A stretch of 64,000 bases of DNA from Paramecium pentaurelia (lineage: Eukaryota; Ciliophora; Oligohymenophorea; Peniculida; Parameciidae). The notes beneath the pieces are model-generated. The model was not told where the DNA came from and made no database searches. It saw only the letters and a list, made by a program, of their open reading frames with translations. A program made the position numbers and the translations under genes. Positions 37,667 to 49,273 of the stretch are shown one piece after another; within the stretch, counting starts at the first letter, position 1; the number at the start of each line of letters is the position of its first letter. The DNA is taken from contig CAJJDO010000052.1 in assembly GCA_905183005.1 (NCBI GenBank), forward strand, positions 154,020 to 218,019. Direction: 5' to 3'.

Positions 37667-38957
37667 AAAAGGTTGTAGAATAATAAATACTTATAAATAT
37701 TTATTATCGAAAGTACGATGGATTCTATTTATAATTAATTATTTTTCTGAGACAAAAATAAATAATAATCCATAAAATTATTATTGCTATTTAACATAAA
37801 TGTAAACTCATTCAATCAGTCATAAACAATCTAATAATGTAACAAGTCTTTTACAATATTTTATTTAAAACTAAGAGTGATTTAAATGTTGAAGATTCAT
37901 CAAAAACTCTGAAGTGTGGAAACTAGAATGATCAATTATTTAGATATCCAAAGAAGTCTTCTGATTACAAATTTTTAAGTCTATTAAATTTTTTCAAGCT
38001 GCAAGTTGATTTTTCCTTAATTAGTTATATTTATTTCAAGATATCTATAGTTTTTAATAATAGGGAATCCATTTAGGTTGTTGTTTTTGCAATATTTATG
38101 GTTTTCAATCAAGAAGACACCGAATTAATTATTATTTATTCTTAGCTCATATTTTTCAGATATTTAAACAAGTTATTAAAGAAAGGATAGTATGACTATC
38201 ACAATGTCATCTTCAAACTCAAATGAAGTGAATTAAAATGGGCAATTTTAATTTAGGGTATCTAATAAATTTTCTAAATATATATTAAAAAGTTCTGGTG
38301 ATAAAGGAGTACTTTGTGGTACGACATTTCAAAAGTAATATGTAGTATTAGTTTGAGGATAAATATAATGGAGGTTCGTATATAGGTTAGAAAGAAATTA
38401 AAATTTAATTTTGTTCAATATTGCTTTTGATTAAATACTAATGACAGCATTGCTAATATCAATTAATATATTTCACTTATGAAGAAAGTGTGCCAATAAT
38501 TTCCATTTGATTTCGCTTAAGCAGTCACATCTTCAACGGAACTGTTTCAAAATCTAAATAAAGTTCTTTCAGGAGGTAAACTAAATTTAAAAAATTCTTT
38601 AGTATTTTTTAGCAACTTTAAAATCAATATATTGATTATTATATGTTACTGAATTATGTCTAATAAATGTGTTAGTTCTCTTCCCTTTGATATTGCATGA
38701 ATCTTGACCAAGTCAAGAGAGAAGTTGGTGCAATCAAATCATAGAGTTTGCTATCCAAGATTGAATTTCTCATTTCTATGACTACCATATTGTAATTCTC
38801 CTTTAAATATAATTGTCCTGGATAAATGAAAAACTAACTCTATATAGATTTGGAAAAAAAACTTATAGCTTTTATTAATCTAAGCTTATTCTCAAAATTT
38901 GTCTATGTAGAGGGAGCCATGCATAAATCACTCCAATCATCTAAAGCCTTGATTAAC
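37667..38957. repeat. Direct duplicate block 2, copy B (assembly artefact)
   Basis: Copy of 36375-37665. See that entry. Confidence 0.92.
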
Positions 38958-39710
38958 ACAGAACAAGAAGTTTTCTTTTCTCTTTCCCATTCAAATTTCT
39001 CTGGACTCAATAAATGCCATTGAATACTTTCAGCCTTAGGTTTTTAGGTTTGTATGCTTCTTAAAATTCATAAATATCCTCGCGTGCTTGTAAGTATAGT
39101 AATTGCACTCATGTGAATCTCTTATTGATTGGAACATTAACTTAGATTAATATAATCCATCATTATATGCAAAGATTCTACCAATACTTCATAATATTCA
39201 TCACCCTTATTGTCTTTGATTAGTTACGTTGTAAATTCATTTTAATAAATATTATGATAATTCCTTTGTCAATTATTGATTTCAAAAAGTCAATACCAGA
39301 AATGACTATATATATGTTCATATGTCGATGCTCCTTTCAAATATTCTAAATGATATCTATCGTTAAATACTAGCTGCATAAGATTTCTTTAACTAAATTA
39401 ATGAGATTTAAAAGTATCGCTTGTCCAAATGTATAATTTACCCCATCCACCTTATACTACATATTTTTGTAGTAACTCCAAAAAGAAGCAACAGAAGACT
39501 TACCTTCACTTATTAAGAATTTTCTAAGTCTCTAATCAACTGAAAACACAGTTTCATCATCTCCAAGGCATAAATAAACTAAGACCAATAAATAAATAGC
39601 TTTCAATTATAATAATCTATATTTTTTTTTTCATTGTGATGCAATAATTTCCTTAATACACTATAATATCAAATTTATTTTTCGATTTTTGTGGGGAAAG
39701 CTCAGAAATA
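38469..39710. repeat. Direct duplicate block 3, copy A (assembly artefact)
   Basis: These 1242 bases recur at 39712-40953, separated by the single N at 39711. Its first part overlaps copy B of block 2. Confidence 0.92.
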
Positions 39711-39711
39711 N

Positions 39712-40953
39712 TATTTCACTTATGAAGAAAGTGTGCCAATAATTTCCATTTGATTTCGCTTAAGCAGTCACATCTTCAACGGAACTGTTTCAAAATCTAA
39801 ATAAAGTTCTTTCAGGAGGTAAACTAAATTTAAAAAATTCTTTAGTATTTTTTAGCAACTTTAAAATCAATATATTGATTATTATATGTTACTGAATTAT
39901 GTCTAATAAATGTGTTAGTTCTCTTCCCTTTGATATTGCATGAATCTTGACCAAGTCAAGAGAGAAGTTGGTGCAATCAAATCATAGAGTTTGCTATCCA
40001 AGATTGAATTTCTCATTTCTATGACTACCATATTGTAATTCTCCTTTAAATATAATTGTCCTGGATAAATGAAAAACTAACTCTATATAGATTTGGAAAA
40101 AAAACTTATAGCTTTTATTAATCTAAGCTTATTCTCAAAATTTGTCTATGTAGAGGGAGCCATGCATAAATCACTCCAATCATCTAAAGCCTTGATTAAC
40201 ACAGAACAAGAAGTTTTCTTTTCTCTTTCCCATTCAAATTTCTCTGGACTCAATAAATGCCATTGAATACTTTCAGCCTTAGGTTTTTAGGTTTGTATGC
40301 TTCTTAAAATTCATAAATATCCTCGCGTGCTTGTAAGTATAGTAATTGCACTCATGTGAATCTCTTATTGATTGGAACATTAACTTAGATTAATATAATC
40401 CATCATTATATGCAAAGATTCTACCAATACTTCATAATATTCATCACCCTTATTGTCTTTGATTAGTTACGTTGTAAATTCATTTTAATAAATATTATGA
40501 TAATTCCTTTGTCAATTATTGATTTCAAAAAGTCAATACCAGAAATGACTATATATATGTTCATATGTCGATGCTCCTTTCAAATATTCTAAATGATATC
40601 TATCGTTAAATACTAGCTGCATAAGATTTCTTTAACTAAATTAATGAGATTTAAAAGTATCGCTTGTCCAAATGTATAATTTACCCCATCCACCTTATAC
40701 TACATATTTTTGTAGTAACTCCAAAAAGAAGCAACAGAAGACTTACCTTCACTTATTAAGAATTTTCTAAGTCTCTAATCAACTGAAAACACAGTTTCAT
40801 CATCTCCAAGGCATAAATAAACTAAGACCAATAAATAAATAGCTTTCAATTATAATAATCTATATTTTTTTTTTCATTGTGATGCAATAATTTCCTTAAT
40901 ACACTATAATATCAAATTTATTTTTCGATTTTTGTGGGGAAAGCTCAGAAATA
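39712..40953. repeat. Direct duplicate block 3, copy B (assembly artefact)
   Basis: Copy of 38469-39710. See that entry. Confidence 0.92.
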
Positions 40954-41601
40954 ATTATTGTTAGACTTGGATACCAAATAATATTTTAGTAAATATTTTA
41001 ACCAAATTTTCAATTCTGAAAAACAAGAATAGGAAAAATCAATTAATTGAGTTTATAATATGTTAAATGTAGTGATATGCTTTAGTTTATGACTACATAT
41101 ATTGAATATATGTTATAACATAAAAATAATAAATTGGCAACTACCAAATATAATTGGTTGATATATAATCTAGACAATTAAATTTCTTTTCTAAATATTC
41201 AAATAAAAGAATTAAATAAAATATTCTATAATTAATATCCTTAAAATGATTAAATTAACAGTGTAATTTATCTATTCAAAATACTATTAATAAAGGACAT
41301 TTTCAGTTATGGATAAAATATAAAAAATATTTCTTCATATTTCAGTATGATATACAAATTTAAAGCTTTTTTATCATATTTATTTAATTTATTTGTTAGT
41401 CAGACTTAAACTTTGGCAAATATTTATAATTTTATTTAAGATAAATGGAGTATTATTGTATTTGATATGAGATATGATGATTACAACATAAAAAAACACT
41501 AATATAATAATCATAAAGGTATATAACTAAAAATCATGAAAATTAATAAATGTATATATTTAAAAAAAAATTTATATAAAATATCTAAATTAAATATTTC
41601 A
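40954..41601. other. Intergenic AT-rich stretch
   Basis: No gene was seen between the decayed gene and the first helix-turn-helix gene. Confidence 0.45.
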
Positions 41602-42454
41602 TCATTATTATGACATTAAATAAATTTACTATTTCCATAATCTAAGCATATTTTCTAACTATCTGTCTAGCGTATAATTTTTATCTAAATTCAAGATGGG
41701 TGATTCATTATAATTCTTCATTTAATCAGACTGCTCTTAAATGATGTGTTCTTCTTCTTATTTGTTCTTCTCATAATTTAATTAGTTAGATGTACATTTG
41801 CTCTAAAATCCTTCTTTCTTTAATGCTTTGTTTAATTAAAACGTAGGCTTAATTTCCTATTATGTTAATACACTATTGCTTTTTGTCATCCTTTTTTGAG
41901 TTTTGAAATTATTAAATGAAACATCATATTTGCTATTTGCAAATTTCATATTCTGTTTCATCCAAAAAATTAAATTGTTCGAGATAGATTCTATGTCCTG
42001 AAGGATGAATTATTCAGTACACTCTTTTGAGTGACGAAATTAATCTTGCTATTTGAAGTTACCTACATTATGGGAATTAATTGAGGATTCTATAATTAAT
42101 ACATTAGATGTTGTTTGTTATTGATAGAGATTCAAATCACCAGTTTTGATATCGATGATGACAAGAATTTTGTTTCTCTTAAAATATTGTTTCTTATTTC
42201 TCTTATCCTTTTTCATTGATCTTCCTTGTTATTAATACGTCTAAACAATACCATTTGCTGTAGAATACTTCAAACCATATTTTAAAGCTGTCTATATGAT
42301 CAAATTCAAGGATTACTTGTTTTATCGAATTTTCTTAGAAAACTATGTCGTAAATCACTTTTTCTCTGATTTCATTTCCTATTTTTTGATAAGGCTGTCT
42401 CATTGAATTATGTATAAGTTATTTCTACTCCATTTGAATCTAGGTTTAAGCCAT
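41602..42454 (-). CDS. Helix-turn-helix protein 1 (transposase-type HTH)
   Basis: 275 residues on the minus strand with one 25-nt intron (276 codons after removal). Near the N-terminus PYQKIGNEIREKVIYDIVF leads into SIKQTALKYGLKYSTANGIV and QTYQQQGRSMKK. This is a helix-turn-helix of the pipsqueak/Tc1-transposase N-terminal type, with conserved K-Y-S-T-A. A short beta-like motif ILVIIDIKTGDLNL follows, then a polar, probably disordered tail rich in Gln, Asn and Lys. No DDE catalytic domain is present, so it is a DNA-binding protein, perhaps a domesticated transposase fragment. The related gene at 43336-43858 shares the HTH, the intron position and the IIDxxxGxxxL motif. Confidence 0.75.
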
Positions 42455-43335
42455 ATAATTAATAAAAAATTAACAGAATACATAAACCTTTTATTCTTAT
42501 TTATATTCCAAATCTTATAATTTTAAATACTTAATTAGATTATGAGTGTTAATAGCAATAAATTTAAATAAATTATTTAATTTGAATTTAATATATATAT
42601 AATATATTGTACATAGCTAAAAAACTAATATTTAATTTAATTACATAATTCAAGGTAGGCATAAGATTCCACTCTCTAAATTATCATCTTAGATTAATTT
42701 CAATTACTATTAAATATTTTATCCTTTATATTTTATGTATTTCTCAAATAAATTACTTAAAAACATAAAAATTAATCAATTTTTCTCATTTAATTTATAT
42801 TATTCTTACAATTATATTAAAATATTTTATCCATTATAATAATAAATTGTGTTCTTATTATTCTATCTTTTTCTAAAAATCACTTTACAAAAATTAAAAC
42901 CGATCTAATTCTAATAAAATTTAATAAACCTTTCATACAAAGAAATAAATTTTCAAAATAATTTTTATAATCTAATCGGATAAATAATCAAATAATTTCT
43001 AAATGATTTATTGTATGATGATTTTTGTATTTAGACATATCATAAAATGTAATGGTTGATTCTCATCGTTTTGAATTATACAGACTAAAAATAAATTAAT
43101 ATTGAATTAACCTTAATTTTATTATCAGTAACAAAAATATATTTAGGCTTAGAACATATTAAAAATTGTGAATACAGCAGAACTTGAGAATACTTAAACT
43201 AAAAATTAGAAGTTTGTTGAATTTATGATACTGATCAAGAAATATCATAAAATTCAAATAGGAAATAAATATAACGAATTATCCTTTAAATTAGATTGAT
43301 TAAGATTTTGTTAATTAACTATAAATATAAATTTT
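42455..43335. other. Intergenic between the two HTH genes
   Basis: AT-rich with no supported gene. It must hold the promoter of HTH protein 1. Confidence 0.45.
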
Positions 43336-43858
43336 TCATGATTTTTTCATAAGATAATGCTATTTTAATATATAGGCCTTTAAAAATTCAGTGTCATTAC
43401 AGTCTTTATAATATATTTTATTCCAAGGAATTTTCCCTAACTTCTAAAAAATTAATTCTGAAGTTTAGAGTAAATTGCTATTTTTGAGTTCCTCCTACAG
43501 AGAATGCTAATTAGAATAGCATAATTTTTGGCTATTTTTTATTAGAGAAATATTTCCATCAGAGACATCTATGATAATACTTACATTTGAGACCATTGAT
43601 TTTTATTTACTTTGAGGATGTTGGTGTTCATCTAAATGGTTTCCTTTATTTTTAAAATTCTTCACAATATACTTAGCTGTGGAATATTTAATTTACAGCT
43701 TCTGTGCTGCCTTAAATCATATAATTAATTACTTATCTAGTTGATAAACTCTCTTAGAGTACCAAATTGATTAAAGAATGTTTTTTTTGGTTGTCTATCC
43801 TCTAATGATTTCTAAATTTTTAAATTGATTTGTTCATCATGATATTTATGTTAGACAT
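43336..43858 (-). CDS. Helix-turn-helix protein 2, short paralogue
   Basis: 166 residues on the minus strand. A 22-nt intron at 43711-43732 (AAG acceptor) leaves 167 codons. The HTH reads LSTRQAAQKLQIKYSTAKYI with VKNFKNKGNHLDEH after it, then VSIIIDVSDGNISLIK. It aligns with HTH protein 1 without gaps across the splice site (Q-T-A-L-K-Y-G-L-K-Y-S versus Q-A-A-Q-K-L-Q-I-K-Y-S), which confirms the intron. The tail differs and is much shorter. The gene is intact. A DNA-binding regulator or a transposase-derived protein is the best guess. Confidence 0.72.
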
Positions 43859-44940
43859 ATTAAAAATAAATTAAAATGAATTTTGAGGAATCAAACATTG
43901 AAATTTACATATGAAAGAAATATTCCTTTTCATACTATTTTTACAAAAAATTCCAAAATCTGTAATTTCTTTCCTGATAATAAATAAATTAAAAGGAATG
44001 TACAAATTAGTATAAAGTAGATTTCCTTAAAAATGTTTAAATAGCTAATAAGGGAAATTTATAGCTAATTTATTTTCAGCCATTTTTTATGTTTGTTATC
44101 GATTTTTTAAAAATTTCTCTATTCGATTAAATTAATTCTAATGTAAGAAATATAGTCACTCAAGACTTCCTAACATATAATTAAGTTGTTATAAGAATTC
44201 TTTTGAATTATTTTTTCGAATCAGTATATTTTTTTAAAATACAAGAAATAACAAATTATGCTATAATTCAAAGTAATTTATTCATAAATGACTTAAAAAT
44301 AAATATTGCAACTAATTTCCAATTGATTATTTTAGGTTTCTTTATTCTTTTATTCTGATTCTATTGTATAACTACAAATTGATTGATTTCATGATAAAAA
44401 TTATTGTAAAAATTCTCTAACATCCCATTTAATATTAAAAATTATCTTTACTAGTTGTCTTATATAAGTAAATCAATTTTTTAGTGATTTTCAAATGTTA
44501 AAAATTTGGGATATCAATTATTATATGAACAGCAACATCTTAAATTATATTAAAGATTTCTTAGTTTCATCTAATATTGTTTGAATTTCATTAGGACTTC
44601 TTCTTTGGGACAAGTACTAATTAATTACTCTAAATAATTTGTAAATGGCTATAATAATTAAGCCTTATTGAATATTAATTTAATGCACCATTTAAATAAA
44701 TGATTTTTGTAAACCTTGAATAGAAATTGAAGATCTTTTATATAGAAACTAGCAGAATCTATAATGTTCTAAATATCTTAGAAATATACTATACATTATA
44801 TTAAAAATGAATAACTAATAGATAGTGTATTAATTAAAAAATAGTATATCTTTAATATTTTCATATCAATAGAGACATTTATGAATTTTCAATATCGATT
44901 ATGAAATAAATTCATCGTTATTATAAAATTTAAAATTAAT
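43859..44940. other. Gene-free AT-rich stretch
   Basis: About 1.1 kb with no supported gene in either strand. It separates the HTH gene (minus) from the divergent coiled-coil gene (plus), so both promoters should lie here. Confidence 0.42.
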
Positions 44941-46432
44941 ATGTTCAAACATAAATCAGCTTCATTTCATGATGCAAGTATTGATACCCAATTAAAGTTT
45001 AAACCTCCAAAACCAGAATTAATCTCTAATTCAACTAAAAGAAATTCTGAAGTATTGTCTCATGTAATTAATTTAATTTCTAAATTAGCCTCCAGAATTA
45101 TTAGCTAAATTGTATTAAACTAATAGACTCTTAGAATAAAATATAATAAAGTTAAATGATACTTAGTAAATATTGTCTTAAAAAGAAGAAGAAATATTAA
45201 ATTTGAAATAAAAACTAAAATGCTCAACAAAGGATTTAAATGAAAGAAATGAAAAAATTGCATAATTAACAGAATAATTAAAAGGATTAAAAGCAGATTC
45301 AAGAAAACATAGTTCTGATAGAAGCAATCAAGAACTATAATAAAAACTGCATCATGTTTCTTAACATAATGAAGCCTTGTTTTAAGATTATTAATCAGTG
45401 CTCTTACAAAATTAAAATTATTAGTAGCAAATAATTGAACTTCAAGATCAGTTAAATTCAATATCATACAGATTAAGAGAATCAGAATAAGCAATATAGT
45501 TGATTAAAGAAACAGAAACAAAAGTTAATTATCTTGAATTAGATGTTGATAGATTAGAAGAAAAACAAAAAAAGTCTTTTCCTGAAATAAATAAATAAAC
45601 ATAATAACTAAAAATTCAATATGAAACAAATATACAATTACTTAATTGCGGAGTAGATTATATAGCCTCTTAATTTTAAAAGTCTATAACAATTTTAACA
45701 AAGTAACTTTAAATGGTTTAGAAATTTTCAAAAAGAAATGTTGTGTTATCAGAAACTCAATTAACTTTTTATGGATTAAATACATTGGCATAATAAACAA
45801 ATTCAAAAAGAGTTTAATCTATACTATAAAAAATGAATATTAGTGAGACTCTTTAAAGTTGGTTAGAAGGGATTGTAACTTTTCTAATGATTAATTGTCA
45901 GGAAATATTCTAAAAAGAAGTTGATAAGAAATTAGATAAATTGTCAAGACAAATAACATAAGTTCATGAAATAGCTATATAATTAGCTACATCCTATGAT
46001 TTTATGAAATTTGGAAAAAATGTACTTAATTCTTTTATTAATATAGAAATGCAATAATATGAGTGCATATAGTTAGAAGTCAAATAGTTATTGCTCAAGA
46101 TTTCAAGATAAAGAAAATGAAGAATATAGTTAAAATATCAAACTTAAAGATTTCTTAGATTTAGCATTAATGTATTATAATTTTTTAATCATATTAGTAA
46201 ATTAGGTGAACATTTAGCATAAATCTAATAATTAAATATAGAATTATAAGTTTCGAATTTTTAGAATAAATCTTCGAGAGAACTGCAAATGGGCCTTAAA
46301 GAATAATTGCATTTGCATGAAAATTTAGCAAATTATCTAAAAAAAGAGTTAATTTCAATAAAAAAAGAAATTACTAGTCATTCATAGAGAGGATAAGTAA
46401 AGAAGTACAGTTACATGCCAAAAATGATATGA
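44941..46432 (+). CDS. Long coiled-coil protein
   Basis: 471 residues with introns of 25, 25 and 26 nt (472 codons after removal). The N-terminus is basic (MFKHKSASFHDASID), then PPELLAKLYQTNRLLEQNII opens a long coiled coil (KEEEILNLKQKLKCSTKDLN, YRLRESEQAIQLIKETETKV). A less charged central region (YGLNTLAQQTNSKRVQSIL, WLEGIVTFLMINCQ) and a second coil (LAQIQQLNIELQVSNFQNK) follow. The second intron, GTGCATATAG..AAATAG, is required to keep frame. No known domain. The overall design resembles ciliary or basal-body structural proteins, but that is inference. It ends 27 bp before the next gene on the same strand. Confidence 0.78.
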
Positions 46433-46459
46433 CAAGCATTTTTCTTTAATTAATTATTT

Positions 46460-47859
46460 ATGATAATATAACATTCTTCACGATTGGAAGGAAAACACAC
46501 AAAGAATAGTAGAAGTGCATAAAGAGTCACTCCTTCCCATAATTTATATACTGAATCTTCTTACATATCCTAAATCTTAGCTCATTAGTAAAAAATTAAT
46601 GATATTCCAAACTCTAATAAGAGATTATTGAATAATATTAGTCCATTAAGTCTTAATTATAAGGAGGGAAAAATACTTTAAAAAAACTATTTGCAAAATA
46701 AATACTCATAATTATTAGAGGGGAGTCATGTTTAAAGAGCTGGTTGGAAAAAGTATTTATTAGATGGATTTAAAGAGAAGATCGAGAACATCTTAAATTA
46801 AAACAAGAAAAGCTTAAAGTTATTTAAAATCAAAAGATAATATTTTACTAGAAGCGTTGCTTTGTAACCAACAGTTATTTAAGATGATTATTTAACAGTG
46901 GATGCATTGATTAAAAAATAAGATCCTACTTATGATATTGAATAAGTTTAGGATAGTTTAATATAATAACATAAGCAATACTTAACAAATTAGAAAAACA
47001 CTGATTATGATGAGAAGTATGAAAAATAATAATATTGAGATTATAAAACTTAGTAAAGTAATTTGAAATAATAGTAGATAGGATAGAGAAGGAAGCATTT
47101 AAAGTTAAAATACCCACTAACTTTTAAACAGCTATGCAAAATTACAATGACTATTATAATGTTTAATTAGACTTAAAAAAAAAATACAAAAGTTTAAAAG
47201 TTATTGATTTTAGTAAATTTGAAATAAAATAAAGAATAAAACAATCATATGCTTTAAACTTTTGGGAAAAAGAAGAAATTGAAGAAGAATTCGAATAATA
47301 AGTACAAACCTGTAGAGTATCTACACAAAGTTAATGTAAAGATGAGTTACTGGAAGAGATTAGATAATATTAAGCGATTTAAATTATTTAATAAATTGTA
47401 GATTTACCATAAGAAACAGAGGAAACTGAAAATAAAGAGGAAGAATAAGTTTAAACAGTATAAATTGATGAACCAATATAACCAGTAATTGAAAAACCTA
47501 AGGAAAAAAAAGTTAAGAAAAAGAATGTTAGATACAAATAAAAAAAGAGAGATAGTATCGAGGCAGTTAATGTTAATAAAACTCTTAGAGGTAATGAAAT
47601 ATAAAGCACACAGAAAGATGAAGAATCTGAAATATTTCAAACACAACAATTAAGTAGTTAGAAGATATTTGATCATAAATTTGTTGATTACATGTTATCA
47701 TTAGATGATGTTCACGAAGCTAACCTTTCTTAATTCATGGAAAAATAAGTTGCAGAATATGATTCCTATATATTTTGCGACCCCGATGAAGAAATTGTTT
47801 ACAAGCATCAAGTTGATTGGAATTGTTAATTAGACTTTTTATTAAGAAATATTAGCTGA
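46460..47859 (+). CDS. Acidic/basic low-complexity protein, function unknown
   Basis: 459 residues. One intron of 20 nt near 47055 (GTAATTTGAAATAATAGTAG) restores frame and leaves 460 codons. The N-terminal part is polar with Ser, Asn and Gln. The middle is very rich in Gln and Lys (IKKQDPTYDIEQVQDSLIQQ) and then acidic (ETEETENKEEEQVQ), followed by a basic block (EKPKEKKVKKKNVRYK). The last 70 residues look folded: FDHKFVDYMLSLDDVHEANL, SQFMEKQVAEYDSYIFCDPD and HQVDWNCQLDFLLRNIS. I recognise no family. It lies tail-to-tail with the BAH-PHD gene, 242 bp away. Confidence 0.75.
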
Positions 47860-48101
47860 ATTGAATATTGTCTGCTTTAATTTTCAATATAATTTTTTCA
47901 TTAAAATATCAATTATTTTATTCAAGAATCTTCTATTAATAATTTAAATCATTTGATGTTATTTTTTAAACGTGGTTCAGTTTATTCGGAACCATAATTT
48001 TATTCTAAACAAATAAATTTATACAAAAGAAAAGATATACAAAGAGTATACATTTATATTAAATCATTTATAACATTTATAATAATTAGCTACAATCACT
48101 T

Positions 48102-48858
48102 TCATTATTAACATTTTGGACAAATAAATTTTAGTATTTTTTTTGCTTTTTCTTTAGTCAATTTTAAACAATTCAAATGGCACCATCCTTGACATGCCTC
48201 ACATTATATATATCTTAAAATCTTTAATTATTTAAATTACTTCAAATCTGGATTTGGAGGTTTTTAACATATGCATGTTGTTGCCCATTCTTCTATTGGA
48301 GGTTAAAAAGTTCCATTTATATAGGCCGCTCTCATAAAATAAGTAGTATCATTCATTGTTTCTAATTAATCAAATTCCTCATAAGTTAGTATAGAAGCTA
48401 AACTCACTATACTTTCAATCTCAATATAATCATATTCATTAGTTTTGAATACCTCATTCTCTGAAATATAATCCATATAAGGCTTTGGTATATTTTCCAA
48501 TTCAAATTTTCTATAATACCATTGAACTTTAATTAAAGGGTAAATTTCATTATCATTATCAACAAGCTTGATTATTTTAATGAGTTTAGCAACATAATCT
48601 ATTCTTCTATCAGCTTTTATGCAGAGATTTTAACCAATTTTGTAGATAATCCCTTCATACTTTAATTATTTGTATGATGTTCTTTAACTATAGGGTAAAT
48701 AAATACCTGCTCTTCTTGTTTTTTTTCAATAACCGATATAGATTATTATTATCCTTGCTTTAAATCAGTTTTTATATTTTGCTTTTAAAAAGTACATTAT
48801 CTTATTTTTCATCGACTGATGATGTTCTAGAGATCTTTGGTTCTAAAGAGGCAGACAT
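48102..48858 (-). CDS. BAH-PHD chromatin reader
   Basis: 245 residues on the minus strand. A 19-nt intron at 48688-48706 is the only interruption and leaves 246 codons. A BAH domain runs from YEGIIYKIGQNLCIKADRRI through DYVAKLIKIIKL and PLIKVQWYYRKFEL to MNDTTYFMRAAYINGTF. A PHD finger follows directly: ATTCICQKPPNPD, YIQCEACQGWCHLNCLKL and KFICPKC, with all eight ligands in C4HC3 order. The pairing BAH then PHD is the architecture of plant EBS/SHL-type histone readers, where BAH and PHD bind methylated histone tails. A nuclear, chromatin-binding role is therefore likely. The short N-terminus is Ser-rich. Confidence 0.9.
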
Positions 48859-49273
48859 ACTGGTTTTCCTTACTCTCAATTTAGAAAAAAAAATATTAAA
48901 AAAATCATAAATATTATTATATCTTTTTATATTATGTAATTAAAATATTTTTATTCTTTTCATTTAAACTTCTCATATGTACTTTAAATTTACATAAATG
49001 ATGAAATAGAAGCTTTAAAGGGAAAACCTTCAGTATTGTAATCCTCAATAAATATATATAGTAAATTGCCTATTCGTTTTGAAAAATTAATTATTTTGCA
49101 ATGCTTTAAACTATTAAATAAAAATCATTTCTAAAAGCCTGAAACAATTTAAACATTAGTTAAATCTTTATTATCAACTTTTTTAGAATTAAGATTATTA
49201 AAAAAATATAAAATTGATATGTTGCATTTTTATAGAACATTTATATATCTAATATAAAAGTTTATTATTACAA
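48859..49273. other. Divergent promoter region
   Basis: 414 bp between the BAH-PHD gene (minus) and lectin 2 (plus). AT-rich, with no further gene seen. Confidence 0.5.

Larger units (their letters stand above)
36640..40860 (-). pseudogene. Large decayed gene, family unknown, inflated by assembly duplications
   Basis: On the minus strand, reading from about 40860 down, long segments are strongly protein-like: LGDDETVFSVDQRLRKFLIS, YKVDGVNYTFGQAILLNLIN, FNDRYHLEYLKGASTYEHIY, then KDNKGDEYYEVLVESLHIMM, IQWHLLSPEKFEWEREKK and MVVIEMRNSILDSKLYDL, and near 36800 EIN with IQQTQKFVIRRLLWISKQL. At least one frameshift (after LVKEIL) and several in-frame TGA codons interrupt it; three of these fall where Trp would fit (FWY-stop-LFEINN-stop-QRNY, RGYL-stop-ILRS). 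Parts occur twice because of duplicate blocks 2 and 3. The parent was a large, alpha-helical, mostly soluble protein. I cannot name it. Confidence 0.62.

Noticed and set aside
36640..40860. Idea that the decayed gene is a calcium-release channel
   Set aside because: A few words looked vaguely similar, but no domain-defining motif or membrane segment could be shown.
45120..45494. 124-codon minus-strand ORF
   Set aside because: It is the antisense shadow of the coiled-coil gene at 44941-46432; Gln/Leu-rich coding gives hydrophobic antisense frames.
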